This document shows positions 54,129-64,000 of a stretch of 64,000 bases of DNA, piece after piece. Position 1 is the first letter of the stretch. Each line of letters opens with the position of its first letter. Below the pieces are notes generated by a model. It did not search any database and was not told the DNA's origin. It saw nothing but the letters and a program-made list of their open reading frames with translations. Position numbers and translations under genes: made by a program. Source of the stretch: Dysidea avara (lineage: Eukaryota > Porifera > Demospongiae > Dictyoceratida > Dysideidae); assembly GCF_963678975.1 (NCBI RefSeq), contig NC_089275.1, forward strand, positions 29,883,977-29,947,976, written 5' to 3'.

Positions 54129-55760
54129 CTGACAACCAATACACACATGCAGTATAATGTAGCTAGCTACATAATATAATGTTTACGTACATCAACCATA
54201 AAATATTTGTGCAGCGAGGCCCATTTCACATATAATTTGAATACTGTTCAAACCTCATAACTTTTATATCAATGCTTTGAGTAGTCTGAAATCATCAATG
54301 AGTATATAGCTAACTGTACATTTCATTATAAAGAGAAACTAGTCAGTACAAACCACTGTTATAACATTTTGTTTGTAGGCCATTAAATGTGTGGAAAAGT
54401 ACCTTTTCTGCTAACCCAGCTATGTAATATTCTCAAAATATGATATATACACACAACCTTTATATTTTGCTTTCTTTTGTTCACAGATAACACAAACACT
54501 GACACTAATATTCCTACAGCATGGTAAGGTGTTTTCTTTGTATTGTATACAGATGTCAGATAGCACTGTAGTCTGTATAGACAATTCATAGATTACAATG
54601 CAATTTCCCTGATCACCATGTGGTGATAAATCACTTGAACTGTTCTACACCAATTAGTTAATTAATGGTGTCTGTATTAGCTACTTCATTAACAATGACT
54701 GACAAATAATAAACAGACTAAGATGTTAAGTGTGCTTTTAGTTAGTCATTATGTTTTTGGATTAATCATCTACAAGCCATAATTATGTGTTTGTTCTGAA
54801 CTCCAGCCATTAGTGTACCCATAGTGTACTATTGGCTGTTGCACGTAGTAGACACTTTGACTACATACAACCTTAGTTGTATTCTTTGCACTTCAATTAA
54901 CATTGATTCTCACTAACCATTTATAGAAAAGCTATAGAAAAATGATTGTTACCCTTTGGGGCCAAGATATAGAAAAGTTTGAATAATCAAAGCCCATTCA
55001 TTTATATACAAAGACCTGTTTAAATACTCTAATAGAACATACATCTTAGACAAAATACTCTACAAGCACAGTCATTTTAAGTTCTGATAACCAAGTGTTC
55101 AAATAATAGAGGTTTGGATAACGAAGGGAGCACTGCATTTAGATAGCAATGGTGACAGTTTTGACAGACTGACATAATTATGCAGTAGCTATAAGCATGC
55201 ATTTTGTTAGCTGCACTGTTACAACTATGGCAGCACCTAAAAGTGCAAAATTTTGACAAAAATAGAAACCTCTCAGTGCTACCATACCACTTTAGATTCA
55301 ATAATGCACCATAATGTGCTGTTCTTCATTAAAAATAATTTTTATACAGCTAATTTTTTTATATTAGCTGCATGTATAATAACTACTAGCCATGCATGCC
55401 TTTGTTTTTAATGTAATAAGGTTCAAGAATGATTATGGCTTGCCTCCTTTTATTTTATAACTAAAATATCAAATTTCAACTGATTAACACATGACTGACA
55501 TCTTCAAGGATCAAAGAATGCGTGGAACAATTTTGCTACCACTTGCTTGTATAATTACATTTAATAAAGGATTGAGATACTCTAATAGAGCAGTCACACA
55601 GTACAGCTAGACATTTATTTAGTGCAAATCATTCAAAAACAATTTACACAACTACTTTTATAATGACATTATTTGCATGATGACAAAATGAACTATGATA
55701 TATAGCTACATCTTTGTGAGAATGTAATGTTGACTGCTGCTTACTGTTGTTGCTTAACAG
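54129..55760. other. Interval before the Ig receptor exons
   Basis: No certain exon was found. It may hold upstream exons of the minus-strand gene and the missing signal-peptide exon of the plus-strand gene. One clear copy of the CTCTAATAGAG motif lies at 55,571-55,597 and a weak one at 55,022. Confidence 0.4.
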
Positions 55761-58700
55761 CGATGAAGGTATCAACGACACCTACTACAAGAGTAGATCC
55801 ATCAGCATCAATATCTTTGCTGTCAACATCTGCTAGTGCATCTTTCAGTGCGAGTTCTATTAAAGCTTCTCCAACATCTCACACAACAGTCACCATAGTC
55901 AGTAATCCAGCTGGTACAGCAGTTAGTGGATCTATTAACACATTTGACTATCCCATATTGAGTAGTGTCACCCTGACATGTATGGTGGACCACTCACCAT
56001 CAACCACTATCACCTACCAGTGGAACACTACAGAATGTTACACTAATATCAACTATAACAATGGTGAACCAGGATGTTTCCCTCATAACCAAACTACACA
56101 AAGCGTAACTGGTTACAGTATTACTGCAGAGAATGCTGGTACCATTACTTGTACTGTAACCATTAGTGGTGTGCAGTATACCAGTGAACCCTTATCACTT
56201 CGTATATCAGGTTTGTATGTGCAATATAGCATTGACTCTTCTGTAAGCAACTACAGCAGCTGATTTATCTCTACACTACAGGTGTCATTTTAACTGGAGG
56301 GTTGATTGGTAACAATGATGTGGTTGCTGGTAATGTTCTACCTGATTACTCATTCATTTCAGTCAATCAAAATAAGGGTTTGATTGCTCGTTGTGTGACA
56401 GGATTGGGTCCTTCTGGTAACCGCAATAGCAACCTAGGTAGATGGTACTTTAATGAAAGTCAGATTCCTTATGGAGGATGTAATAATAATAATAATAATA
56501 ATAATGTGATTCAAGCTCATGGGTCGAACATTACTAGAGCTGTTGGAGTAATCAACTTACGTCAGTGTCGACCACTCACTACATCAGCAGAAGGTGTTTA
56601 CTGGTGTATGGTGATGAATAGTTCAATGATGTATGAAGTGAAGAGGTTGGGTGTGTACCTGAGTGGACGAAGTAAGTTATCTAGATATCTACATGTATAT
56701 TATGGATCTTTTATCTAGTGAAAAACTGTATAATTTTACATACACTGCACACTCTTCGTCAAAATAGTTCAGTATAGTTTAAACAAGCGCTAATTAACAC
56801 AGCATACTCTCAGTCTGGTAGTTAGATGCTCATGGTTAATAAAACCTTTTTAAAAGTGCACATAGTGCTATACACTTGTTTATTAAGTGTATTTATGGTG
56901 GAAATTGCTGCTGCAAGATCATGATAACAGCAACCCCAAAACCCACCCTATGCCTCATTCATAAGGTAGAGCTAAAATGAGCTTAACAATGTTTGGCTGA
57001 GTCATTTAGGGATTGGTTGTTAGGTATAAAGGTCCCTTGATTTGACATCTGGACAGCATTTTTGAAATTTTCCTGCACATATTCTTGCCTGTTGGTGTCA
57101 ACATTTAAACAGTACTGTATCTTAGTTCTGTGTTTTATACTTGTTGGCTTTGCATTGTACAGTAACTCTGTAGCACTTTCTCTCTTATTTTTGTTTACAC
57201 CGCAAAGGTTTGCATTCCAATGGTTAATCTATGTACAAATCAATTTCCATAAGCTTTTTACCTTGTAGCCATGACAGAAAATCTAGTTCTATCCTTTTAA
57301 ATGTAAACAGTCATACATAGTACTACAATACTTGAAGGTAAGTACACTTGAAATTTTCACCACGAATGCAGCTAACTTTTAAACTCACCACTCTAATCCA
57401 CAGCAAACTGCAACTACTGATATAACCATGAAATGTTTCATGCCCGCGTCCATAACACAGTTACACCAGCATGGGTGGTGGGTGGGCAATTGGTATAGTA
57501 CTAGTATTACGGGTAAAGAAGGCTCAAGGAGCCTGTAATTAAAGCCTGATCTGTACGAAATCAACAGAAAATGGCTAAGCAGGTTATACATATGTGGTCT
57601 CCAGCCTAAGTACCATTCTCTAAAGACCACCTGTGCCACTCAGAGTGAAAGAAGTACATGTACGTAGAAATCATCTGAGCAACTGTCCAAGGGTGTCCAT
57701 GCCTCTAGCCATGTGTTCCAGCTAGGTAGCAGAGTGTTCCCAGTGACTGGCACTTGTCTATATATAGAAATCCACTCATGGTAAGCAGCTCAAACAACTC
57801 ATTGTTTTGGTGTGAATGTGTGGTGTATTGGTGCATTCATGGTGAAAAGTCAAGTTCAAAGGTGTGTGCAGAATAACAATTTTCAAAAATATGATCACAT
57901 ATGCATTGTGTCATCCTTCCCTTTGCAAACTGTTCTATATATCCCTTTTGCCATCCTACTTCTTTGGAAAATGTTTTATTCTTTTTAGTTAGTGTGGCAT
58001 TACAGGAATATGGCAGATAAATGTATACTGTTGTAAGCCTATGTGCATCATGTTGACTCTTATTGTGGCTGCACAATGATTGTTATTGTAACACATACAC
58101 AATTATTCACAGTAAACTTTCAGCTGTGTGAGCAATCCTTTGGTTTTGTGAAAAGGAACTATGTACTTGATCAGACACTAGCAAAAAATACATTAGTACC
58201 CACATAGGAAATTATGTAGGCTTTCCTTTAAAAATGTAGTGTATCTATTCTTCAGTTGATTGTGTGGTGTTCACCAATGTGAAGACCCACATAAGTGATT
58301 GATGATAAAAGGCAATAAGATTACATACCAATCATTAACTATTTCTGTATCCTGGGTATAGGGTATGTGTCAATTTGATAAACTATGACAGTCACCTTAC
58401 CTCTACATTAGTTCATGCACTCTTTGAGTTAACATCTCAGTGGGTGTATTTCTTAGCTATAAATTATATGTTTTGCAATGTCAGTTGTGGAATTGCTGTT
58501 TTTATATCTTTTTACACAGCTGGTCCTAGAATAATTTCTCCATCAACATCAAATGTGACAATATTAGCTGGTACTTCAATCACATTGTACTGTACCTCAC
58601 AAGGTTCTCCCCCAGACACATTCACATGGAGGAAGAATAGTGGTCCAATAGTGCAGTCCACTAATATCACTACAGTGACTCATACTAATACTAGTGCAGT

Positions 58701-61044
58701 GTTCCGTGCTGACTACTCCATTGATAATATTACTACAAGTGATAGTGGAACATACACGTGTACTGTGACTAATCCTATTGGAACTGATAACAAGGCCATC
58801 ATTGTTGTAGTTATTGGTATGTACAGGTGTGAAATTAGTCAAAAGGATGCTATATATGATTATCAGTGCAACACTCAGAGTTATAGATACAGTACATACA
58901 GTGGTTATCTGCATAAAGCATTTGAAAAAAGAAGCAAAAATTACACAACACAGTGTACCAGCATTGGCATATTTCACATTAGCTATATACAGTGCTAAAT
59001 CTGGGCACCCCAAAGTCTATCAATGTTAAGAAAGTGGCATCTGAAACTTATAATGGAGAATACCATTATATGTGATGTGTTTGTATATACACGCACAGAT
59101 GAATTATATGTATGCACACACATTCCAACCCTTGGAACCTCAGATATTACATGTAAATTGTGAAGCCAATAACCACCACACATTAATCTTTTATTGTACT
59201 ACCAGCATATTGATTTAGCTACTGCACTGGCCATTACAATTACACACATCCTTGCTATATTTGTACTCCTACTAATCATGTGCATTTATGGAAAGGCCTA
59301 TGTTTTTTGTTTACCATTAGATGCTGCTGAAAGTTTCCACATTGTTAGTAATGGAAGAATTGTTGAAAATCATTCAGTAATAAACTATTTCAGTGTTTCT
59401 GACATGCTGAACATAACATGTATGTCAGTTCTCACTCTGAACTCCATCGAGTGGATAATAACCAATCAAACTGGTACTGCTCAGTTACAGTTTTCAAACA
59501 AATCTGATACTTCGTCCTTGATATATTTCACCAATTTTAGTGATACTTTTACATCAGACATGAGGTGTAGCTTAAACAATGGAATTTCATACAAAGATGT
59601 GTTTATTACTAAAGGTAAATACAGTATATGTGTACAGTAAGTCATTTTAGCAGTCATTCATTTCTATGATCTTATTCATTTAGAGAGTCCATTCTACAAG
59701 TTGTTAACTAACAAAAGCTTAGTAGTACCACTAGCTAGTAGTCCAGTCATCAGTATTATCATTGCCATTTATTCTGATGGTACAAGATCTCAACAGGATA
59801 ATATCACTAACTCTTTAGTGTTGACTCATACTAGTAATAATGGTGATGTAGTAAATGTGGATGGACTTGAACAAGATCCTGTTAACTTTCAGTTGTACCA
59901 TTACACATTTCTGCCAGTACAGAATAGCAGTGAGGGAATCTACACAATAACATCAGGTATGTCTTCAGGGCTGGGGTTCTTAGGGATCTCCAAGTATAGC
60001 AGCTAAAATTAATAATATATTTTTTACAGCTATTGCACCTTTAGAAATTATAATTCAGCTTGATATCAAGACAGGTTCAGGTACATTTGTAGCTTTACTT
60101 GCTTCTCTTTTTGAAAATAAATCTTTCAGCAATAACTCTCACAAGATCATTTTCATCAGTCACTCTACTGGAAGAAGACACAGTTACCTTATCATGTGCT
60201 CCATCTATAATGGAAGTTGTTTTGTTGTGGACCCACAATGAAGCAAATGTTGTGATAAGAGAAAATATAGCATTTATCCCTCCAGTCCTGAATCATAATT
60301 TAATTATTAGAAATGCTACTACAAATGACAGTGGTGTTTACACTTGTCGTGTTGCATTAGGAGATCAATCGATTACTGGAAATATTACTCTGTCTGTTGT
60401 TGAAGGTATGTGATTCTTTACAAGCTCTACAAAATTAATATACTGATTATTGTGAATGCATGTGGTCAAATTTAATAACAATGTACAGTAGTGAAACATG
60501 ACTAAAAGTAGCAGTTGAATGCGGGGACATTGTAGGTATGATCTTGTTTTGGGTACCAGAAAATAATGTTGAATGTGTTATTGATCACTCATGTCAGCAA
60601 CTCTTGTAATGGTCACTAAGAATGTGCTGAAATACTCTAATATAGCATTCACTATTACAGTATGTGAGGGCAGAAACACTGAAGGCATTTACGGGGATAG
60701 TGTGTGCACAAATGTATACTTGCTTATAGCTGTAGCTCAACTGTGTACTTATCAGTGATGATTTCTTTATATAATTAGCATGTGATAATAATTTCTCTGG
60801 AGCTTTACTTTGGATGAAAAGTCAATGGAATTCTTTGGTCACACGGCCTTGTTCAGCACTGCATCATAATTTCCGGACTGGTGTAAATATTGAGAGAATA
60901 TGTCAGAATGATGGAACCTGGTCAGAAGTTGATTTAACTAAATGCACAATGTTCAAGAATTCATACCCAATTGTGACAGTCTATTTCACAGTAACAACTA
61001 CCAAAAATACTGATACAATAGACTTGACAAACTCTATCAATAAG
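55761..61044 (+). CDS. Ig-domain and HormR receptor, adhesion-GPCR-like ectodomain (8 exons)
   Basis: Exons 55761-56210, 56282-56671, 58520-58816, 59321-59614, 59684-59956, 60030-60074, 60130-60405 and 60779-61044 have good splice sites. All internal junctions are phase 1, the classical exon phase of secreted modules. Exon 1 has a Ser/Thr-rich leader then an Ig domain (LTCMVD...GTITCTV). Exon 2 is a diverged Ig-like module (ARCVTG...EGVYWCMV). Exon 3 is a clear Ig domain (ITLYCTSQG, SGTYTCTV). Exon 4 is Ig-like (LNITCMS, MRCSLN). Exon 5 lacks the cysteine pair. Exon 7 is an Ig domain (VTLSCAPS, SGVYTCRV). Exon 8 has W, four cysteines and RICQNDGTWSEVDLTKC, matching a hormone-receptor (HormR) domain as found before the GAIN domain of adhesion GPCRs. 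Several N-glycosylation sequons are present. The signal-peptide exon and any membrane part are not in the recognised exons. Confidence 0.75.
56672..58519 (+). other. Intron of the Ig receptor gene with a repeat
   Basis: A 1.85-kb intron between exons 2 and 3. At about 57,500-57,540 it contains AAGAAGGCTCAAGGAGCCTG, shared (inverted) with 52,045-52,070. No other gene was seen. Confidence 0.5.
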
Positions 61045-61119
61045 GTATATGTATGTGACCTGATTTGACAAAACCAGTTTTATCACCTTTCCAAATAGCT
61101 GTAGCATGACCTGACAACT

Positions 61120-61620
61120 CAGGGCCGGAGGAGGGAAAATTGAGTTGGTCAGACCATTGATAATGTTGAAATTGCTGCTATATACATGCCAATGAGAGAG
61201 GAGCTGTTCCACAGTGTGCGAAGCACGAGCATTCTAGGGGGGTCTGGGGGCATGCCCCCACAGGAAATTTTTGAAAATTAGACACTCAGATATGCAATTT
61301 TAGTGATATTTCACTGCTAGCTAGCTATATTAATATGCTCAAGCCTATCTGTTGTTTCTCAGACTTTCTATACTATAATTGTAGACCTGACATACAGGGG
61401 ACACAGCATGAAACTTGCTGTATGGTTCATTAGTTATAGCTAACAATTAGAAGTTCAAGGGGGGGTCTGGGGGTGCAACCCCCAGGAGCTGCAGAATTTT
61501 TGCATTTTAAAGGCTTGAAAATGCCTCAGAATTTAAAATTGATGCTAAATTTAAAAGTAAAACTAGCTAGCAACTTTCCCCCAAATTTCACAGGGAACCC
61601 ATTCAGCATGGCCCCCTTTA
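61120..61620. repeat. Probable mobile-element relic
   Basis: Bounded loosely by GGGCCGGAGGAGGG and GGCCCCCTTTAGCT. It contains two AGGGGGGTCTGGGGG blocks (about 61,236 and 61,460), the kind of G-rich sub-terminal sequence seen in the other hAT-like elements here. The ends could not be fixed. Confidence 0.4.
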
Positions 61621-62580
61621 GCTAGGATATAATTACTATACAGTGAATTCACACAGCTACAATAAAAAGCTACACAGCTACAAAAATACTATACTGGTTT
61701 GTATGAAGTGAACGGATCATCACGTAAATATACTGGTGGACAGTCACGAGACCAATCAGTAGCTATTCGAAAATGGCGCGATGTGGGTGAGACTGAGAGT
61801 TTGCTCAGTATCTCGACAGGACGAGTGGATAGTTGAACAGGAGTGATTTCTACTCAACATCTCATCCAGATGGCCACCATGTAATGTATGGGTGTACCAT
61901 ATCAAACAATTAAGCGATTTAAAAAAATTTTTTTTTCGTTTGCAAGATACACGCGTCTACACTGGAAGCAGGTTTTCAAGGCTCTGTCATGGAGCGTCAG
62001 ATAACTTGTAAACCTTTCCCCGGTTCTAGCAGGAATGGCCAAGATGACATCTACTTTCACGTAAAACGCAACAGCTTAATACGGCCCTTTTCATGGTACA
62101 AAGTAGGGGGTTTAACATTACACATAAAACCATTGGCAATGAAAATATTGGCTCACCCCAACAATCCAGGCGCGAACTTTTTAACTAATTCCGGTGATAC
62201 AAGGCTAGATCACTCCTTGCTTGAATACTTCAGCTAGTTATACCGTTCGTGACGAACGTTATACATGATACAAATAATTTTATAAAAATCACCATCTCAA
62301 TCCAATAGTCGCATACCCCGGCTGAGCACTAATTATTAGTGAAGCGCACGCTCTATTGCGTGGGCGAGTTGCAATGGATAAGCATTCCTTTCGTGAATAT
62401 TTAATTCATCAACTTTTCAATAGTCAATAGCCATTGTACATGTAATCAAATAAATATTAATTTAAAAAAAAAATTGTCAATATAAAACTTTCAAGTTAGC
62501 TGTTTGCAGATCTCCAGAATGTAAACCTGTGGAAAAAACGGTCACATTTTAATTGGTGAATTTAAAAAAAAATCTTTATC
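61621..62580. other. Interval without a supported gene
   Basis: It has a short open frame at 61,989-62,237 with no recognisable family, and purine-rich runs. It could contain further exons of the receptor gene, but none has convincing splice sites and hydrophobicity. Confidence 0.35.
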
Positions 62581-62660
62581 ACGCACGCACGCGCACACAC
62601 ACACACACACACACACTACACTACACTACACTACACTACACTACACTACACTACACTACA
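62581..62660. repeat. Compound microsatellite (CA)n then (CTACA)n
   Basis: A CA run with CG interruptions to about 62,616, then about nine CTACA units. Confidence 0.97.
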
Positions 62661-63089
62661 TATTCACATAAAAATAAAACACTACAAGGTATGGTAAGGG
62701 TTGTTTACATTAGTTAATTTTGTGGTCCACCACAGATAACAACAAGGGAAATGTGTATCTGTGATCAAGAATTTAATTTAGAATCATAATTAGATGGTCA
62801 GACTACCTTTGTCAACTAGAGATGAACTGACTTTTGGTAAAAAGCGAGGGGTAGCCAATGCTTTGGGACTCTTGTACACTATGTGAGAAATCCAATCAGA
62901 AATACACAAATATTTTAGAAACCAAATCCTAAATCCAAAATCACGTAAAAGTAATGGAGAAAGTGAGTTTAACAAAGTAAACAATGATCGATCACGAATA
63001 GCTAAAACAAGATGTAGATCAACAACTGTACAGGTAGTTACTAGTTAGCAATCTCACTAAATGCTTTTAAAATACATAAAGATTGGGAC

Positions 63090-63185
63090 TCTCGTACACA
63101 CCATTTGGGTGCTTTGCGTGGGCGTTGGCAACCCCTCCGGTACACCATTTCGGTGTTTTGCATGGGCATTGACTACCCCTCAAAA
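63090..63185 (+). repeat. Tandem duplication, ~47-base unit
   Basis: ACACCATTTGGGTGCTTTGC and ACACCATTTCGGTGTTTTGC begin two diverged copies, each ending in a CCCCTC block. Confidence 0.8.
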
Positions 63186-63460
63186 AAACCAAAAACAAAA
63201 AGACTATACAGAAGATGAGCCCTGCACAGCTACGTGGGTTTCTTTGTACAAAGCATACACTCACCTTATTTGCACAGTGCCCAATCGTGATCATGGACGC
63301 TTCCACCTCCCACCGTGCACTAAAGTAATAGAAACATCATTAAAATAATAACATAAGCATTAATATTATTATAGCATAACACAGCAGCTCAATATTACAG
63401 CATGATAAACAAACCAAAGTATTTATACAGAAAACTACGTCCTAGACATTTAATCGTCTT

Positions 63461-63660
63461 NNNNNNNNNNNNNNNNNNNNNNNNNNNNNNNNNNNNNNNN
63501 NNNNNNNNNNNNNNNNNNNNNNNNNNNNNNNNNNNNNNNNNNNNNNNNNNNNNNNNNNNNNNNNNNNNNNNNNNNNNNNNNNNNNNNNNNNNNNNNNNNN
63601 NNNNNNNNNNNNNNNNNNNNNNNNNNNNNNNNNNNNNNNNNNNNNNNNNNNNNNNNNNNN
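63461..63660. other. Assembly gap (200 N)
   Basis: Unresolved bases; frames spanning it are meaningless. Confidence 1.
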
Positions 63661-63841
63661 CCACCAACCCACCCACCACCTATATGATATACGTGCTATA
63701 CAGGTGAGCATACAAAAGTTGCTAAAATTAACAGGTTCCTGTAGAATCAGTTTTTTTAAAATAATTCTAATTGAACAAACAGTACATTTTCATACTATAG
63801 CTGAATGACATTAAAATATATTGAATTGTTCTGATATGCAG

Positions 63842-63959
63842 CTTCTTGCCGCGGAATGAGTCATCTGGTTTGTCACTGCCAGCCCTTCGCCCAGTAAAAG
63901 AAGCTAAGAGAGACAAGCCAAGGAATGCTAATGATTATTTTATGAAGATTGAATTGTGA
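63842..63959 (+). CDS. Terminal exon of a host gene
   Basis: After the acceptor GTTCTGATATGCAG the exon starts with one base of a split codon and reads FLPRNESSGLSLPALRPVKE, then AKRDKPRNANDYFMKIEL and TGA. It is basic, with an aromatic C-terminal end, as in a receptor cytoplasmic tail. It could be the last exon of the Ig/HormR gene or of another gene entering across the gap; the frame alone cannot decide. Confidence 0.45.
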
Positions 63960-64000
63960 TATAAGTGTGCTGGTTTAGAATCAAAGAAGGCGCCTGCCTT

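Noticed and set aside
61989-62237. 82-residue ORF as a host gene
   Set aside because: No splice context, no recognisable domain, and chance length for this base composition.
63402-63711. Open frames across 63.4-63.7 kb
   Set aside because: They run through the 200-N gap and are meaningless.

Overview
The window reads as AT-rich nuclear DNA from a basal invertebrate animal, most likely a demosponge. The evidence is very short introns (51 bases in the first gene), an immunoglobulin plus hormone-receptor-domain receptor gene with phase-1 exons, BEL/Pao LTR elements, LINE relics, many hAT-like elements, and no bacterial-style operons. The species assignment is inference. No rRNA or intact tRNA gene was seen, and one 200-base assembly gap lies near the right end.

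Layout. 1-5.3 kb: the 3' end of a plus-strand host gene (1,486-1,862), then a minus-strand locus with a small start exon (4,320-4,363), a tandem array of exon-like units, and hairpin repeats carrying GCGCATGCGC palindromes. 6.3-15.2 kb: a block of mobile DNA. It holds an element with ~490-base inverted ends, a long reverse-transcriptase element with a C-terminal CCHC/restriction-like endonuclease region (8,673-11,845), and an element with inverted ends and a nuclease-like gene relic (11,852-15,242). 15.7-18.1 kb: a minisatellite, hairpins, one orphan exon-like ORF and a LINE fragment.

18.4-53.0 kb is a stack of insertions. The base layer is a decayed copy of the same reverse-transcriptase family, whose pieces lie at 18.4-19.25, 38.01-38.22 and 52.87-53.04 kb. 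A hAT-like element (19,252-38,009, 8-base target duplication GCTGTTGC) splits it. That element holds a BEL/Pao relic, and the BEL/Pao relic holds a 12.1-kb imperfect palindrome (19,782-31,906), which itself took in further insertions on one arm or the other. A second insertion (38,218-52,868, 5-base duplication ATGTC) contains a structure with matching inverted ends (38,649-52,823). Inside that are the remains of a gene with PHD fingers and a C48/Ulp1-like protease, a young BEL/Pao element (38,943-44,982), and two more hAT-like elements (45,178-46,678 and 47,292-47,736).

53.6-64 kb is host DNA again: the two terminal exons of a minus-strand gene (53,671-54,128), eight consecutive exons of an Ig-domain/HormR receptor resembling an adhesion-GPCR ectodomain (55,761-61,044), and a separate terminal exon after the gap (63,842-63,959).

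A short motif with core CTCTATTAGAG recurs about twenty times in both orientations. It appears alone, in tandem, and as the inverted ends of small elements. All calls come from reading the sequence by eye; no alignment or database search was run.
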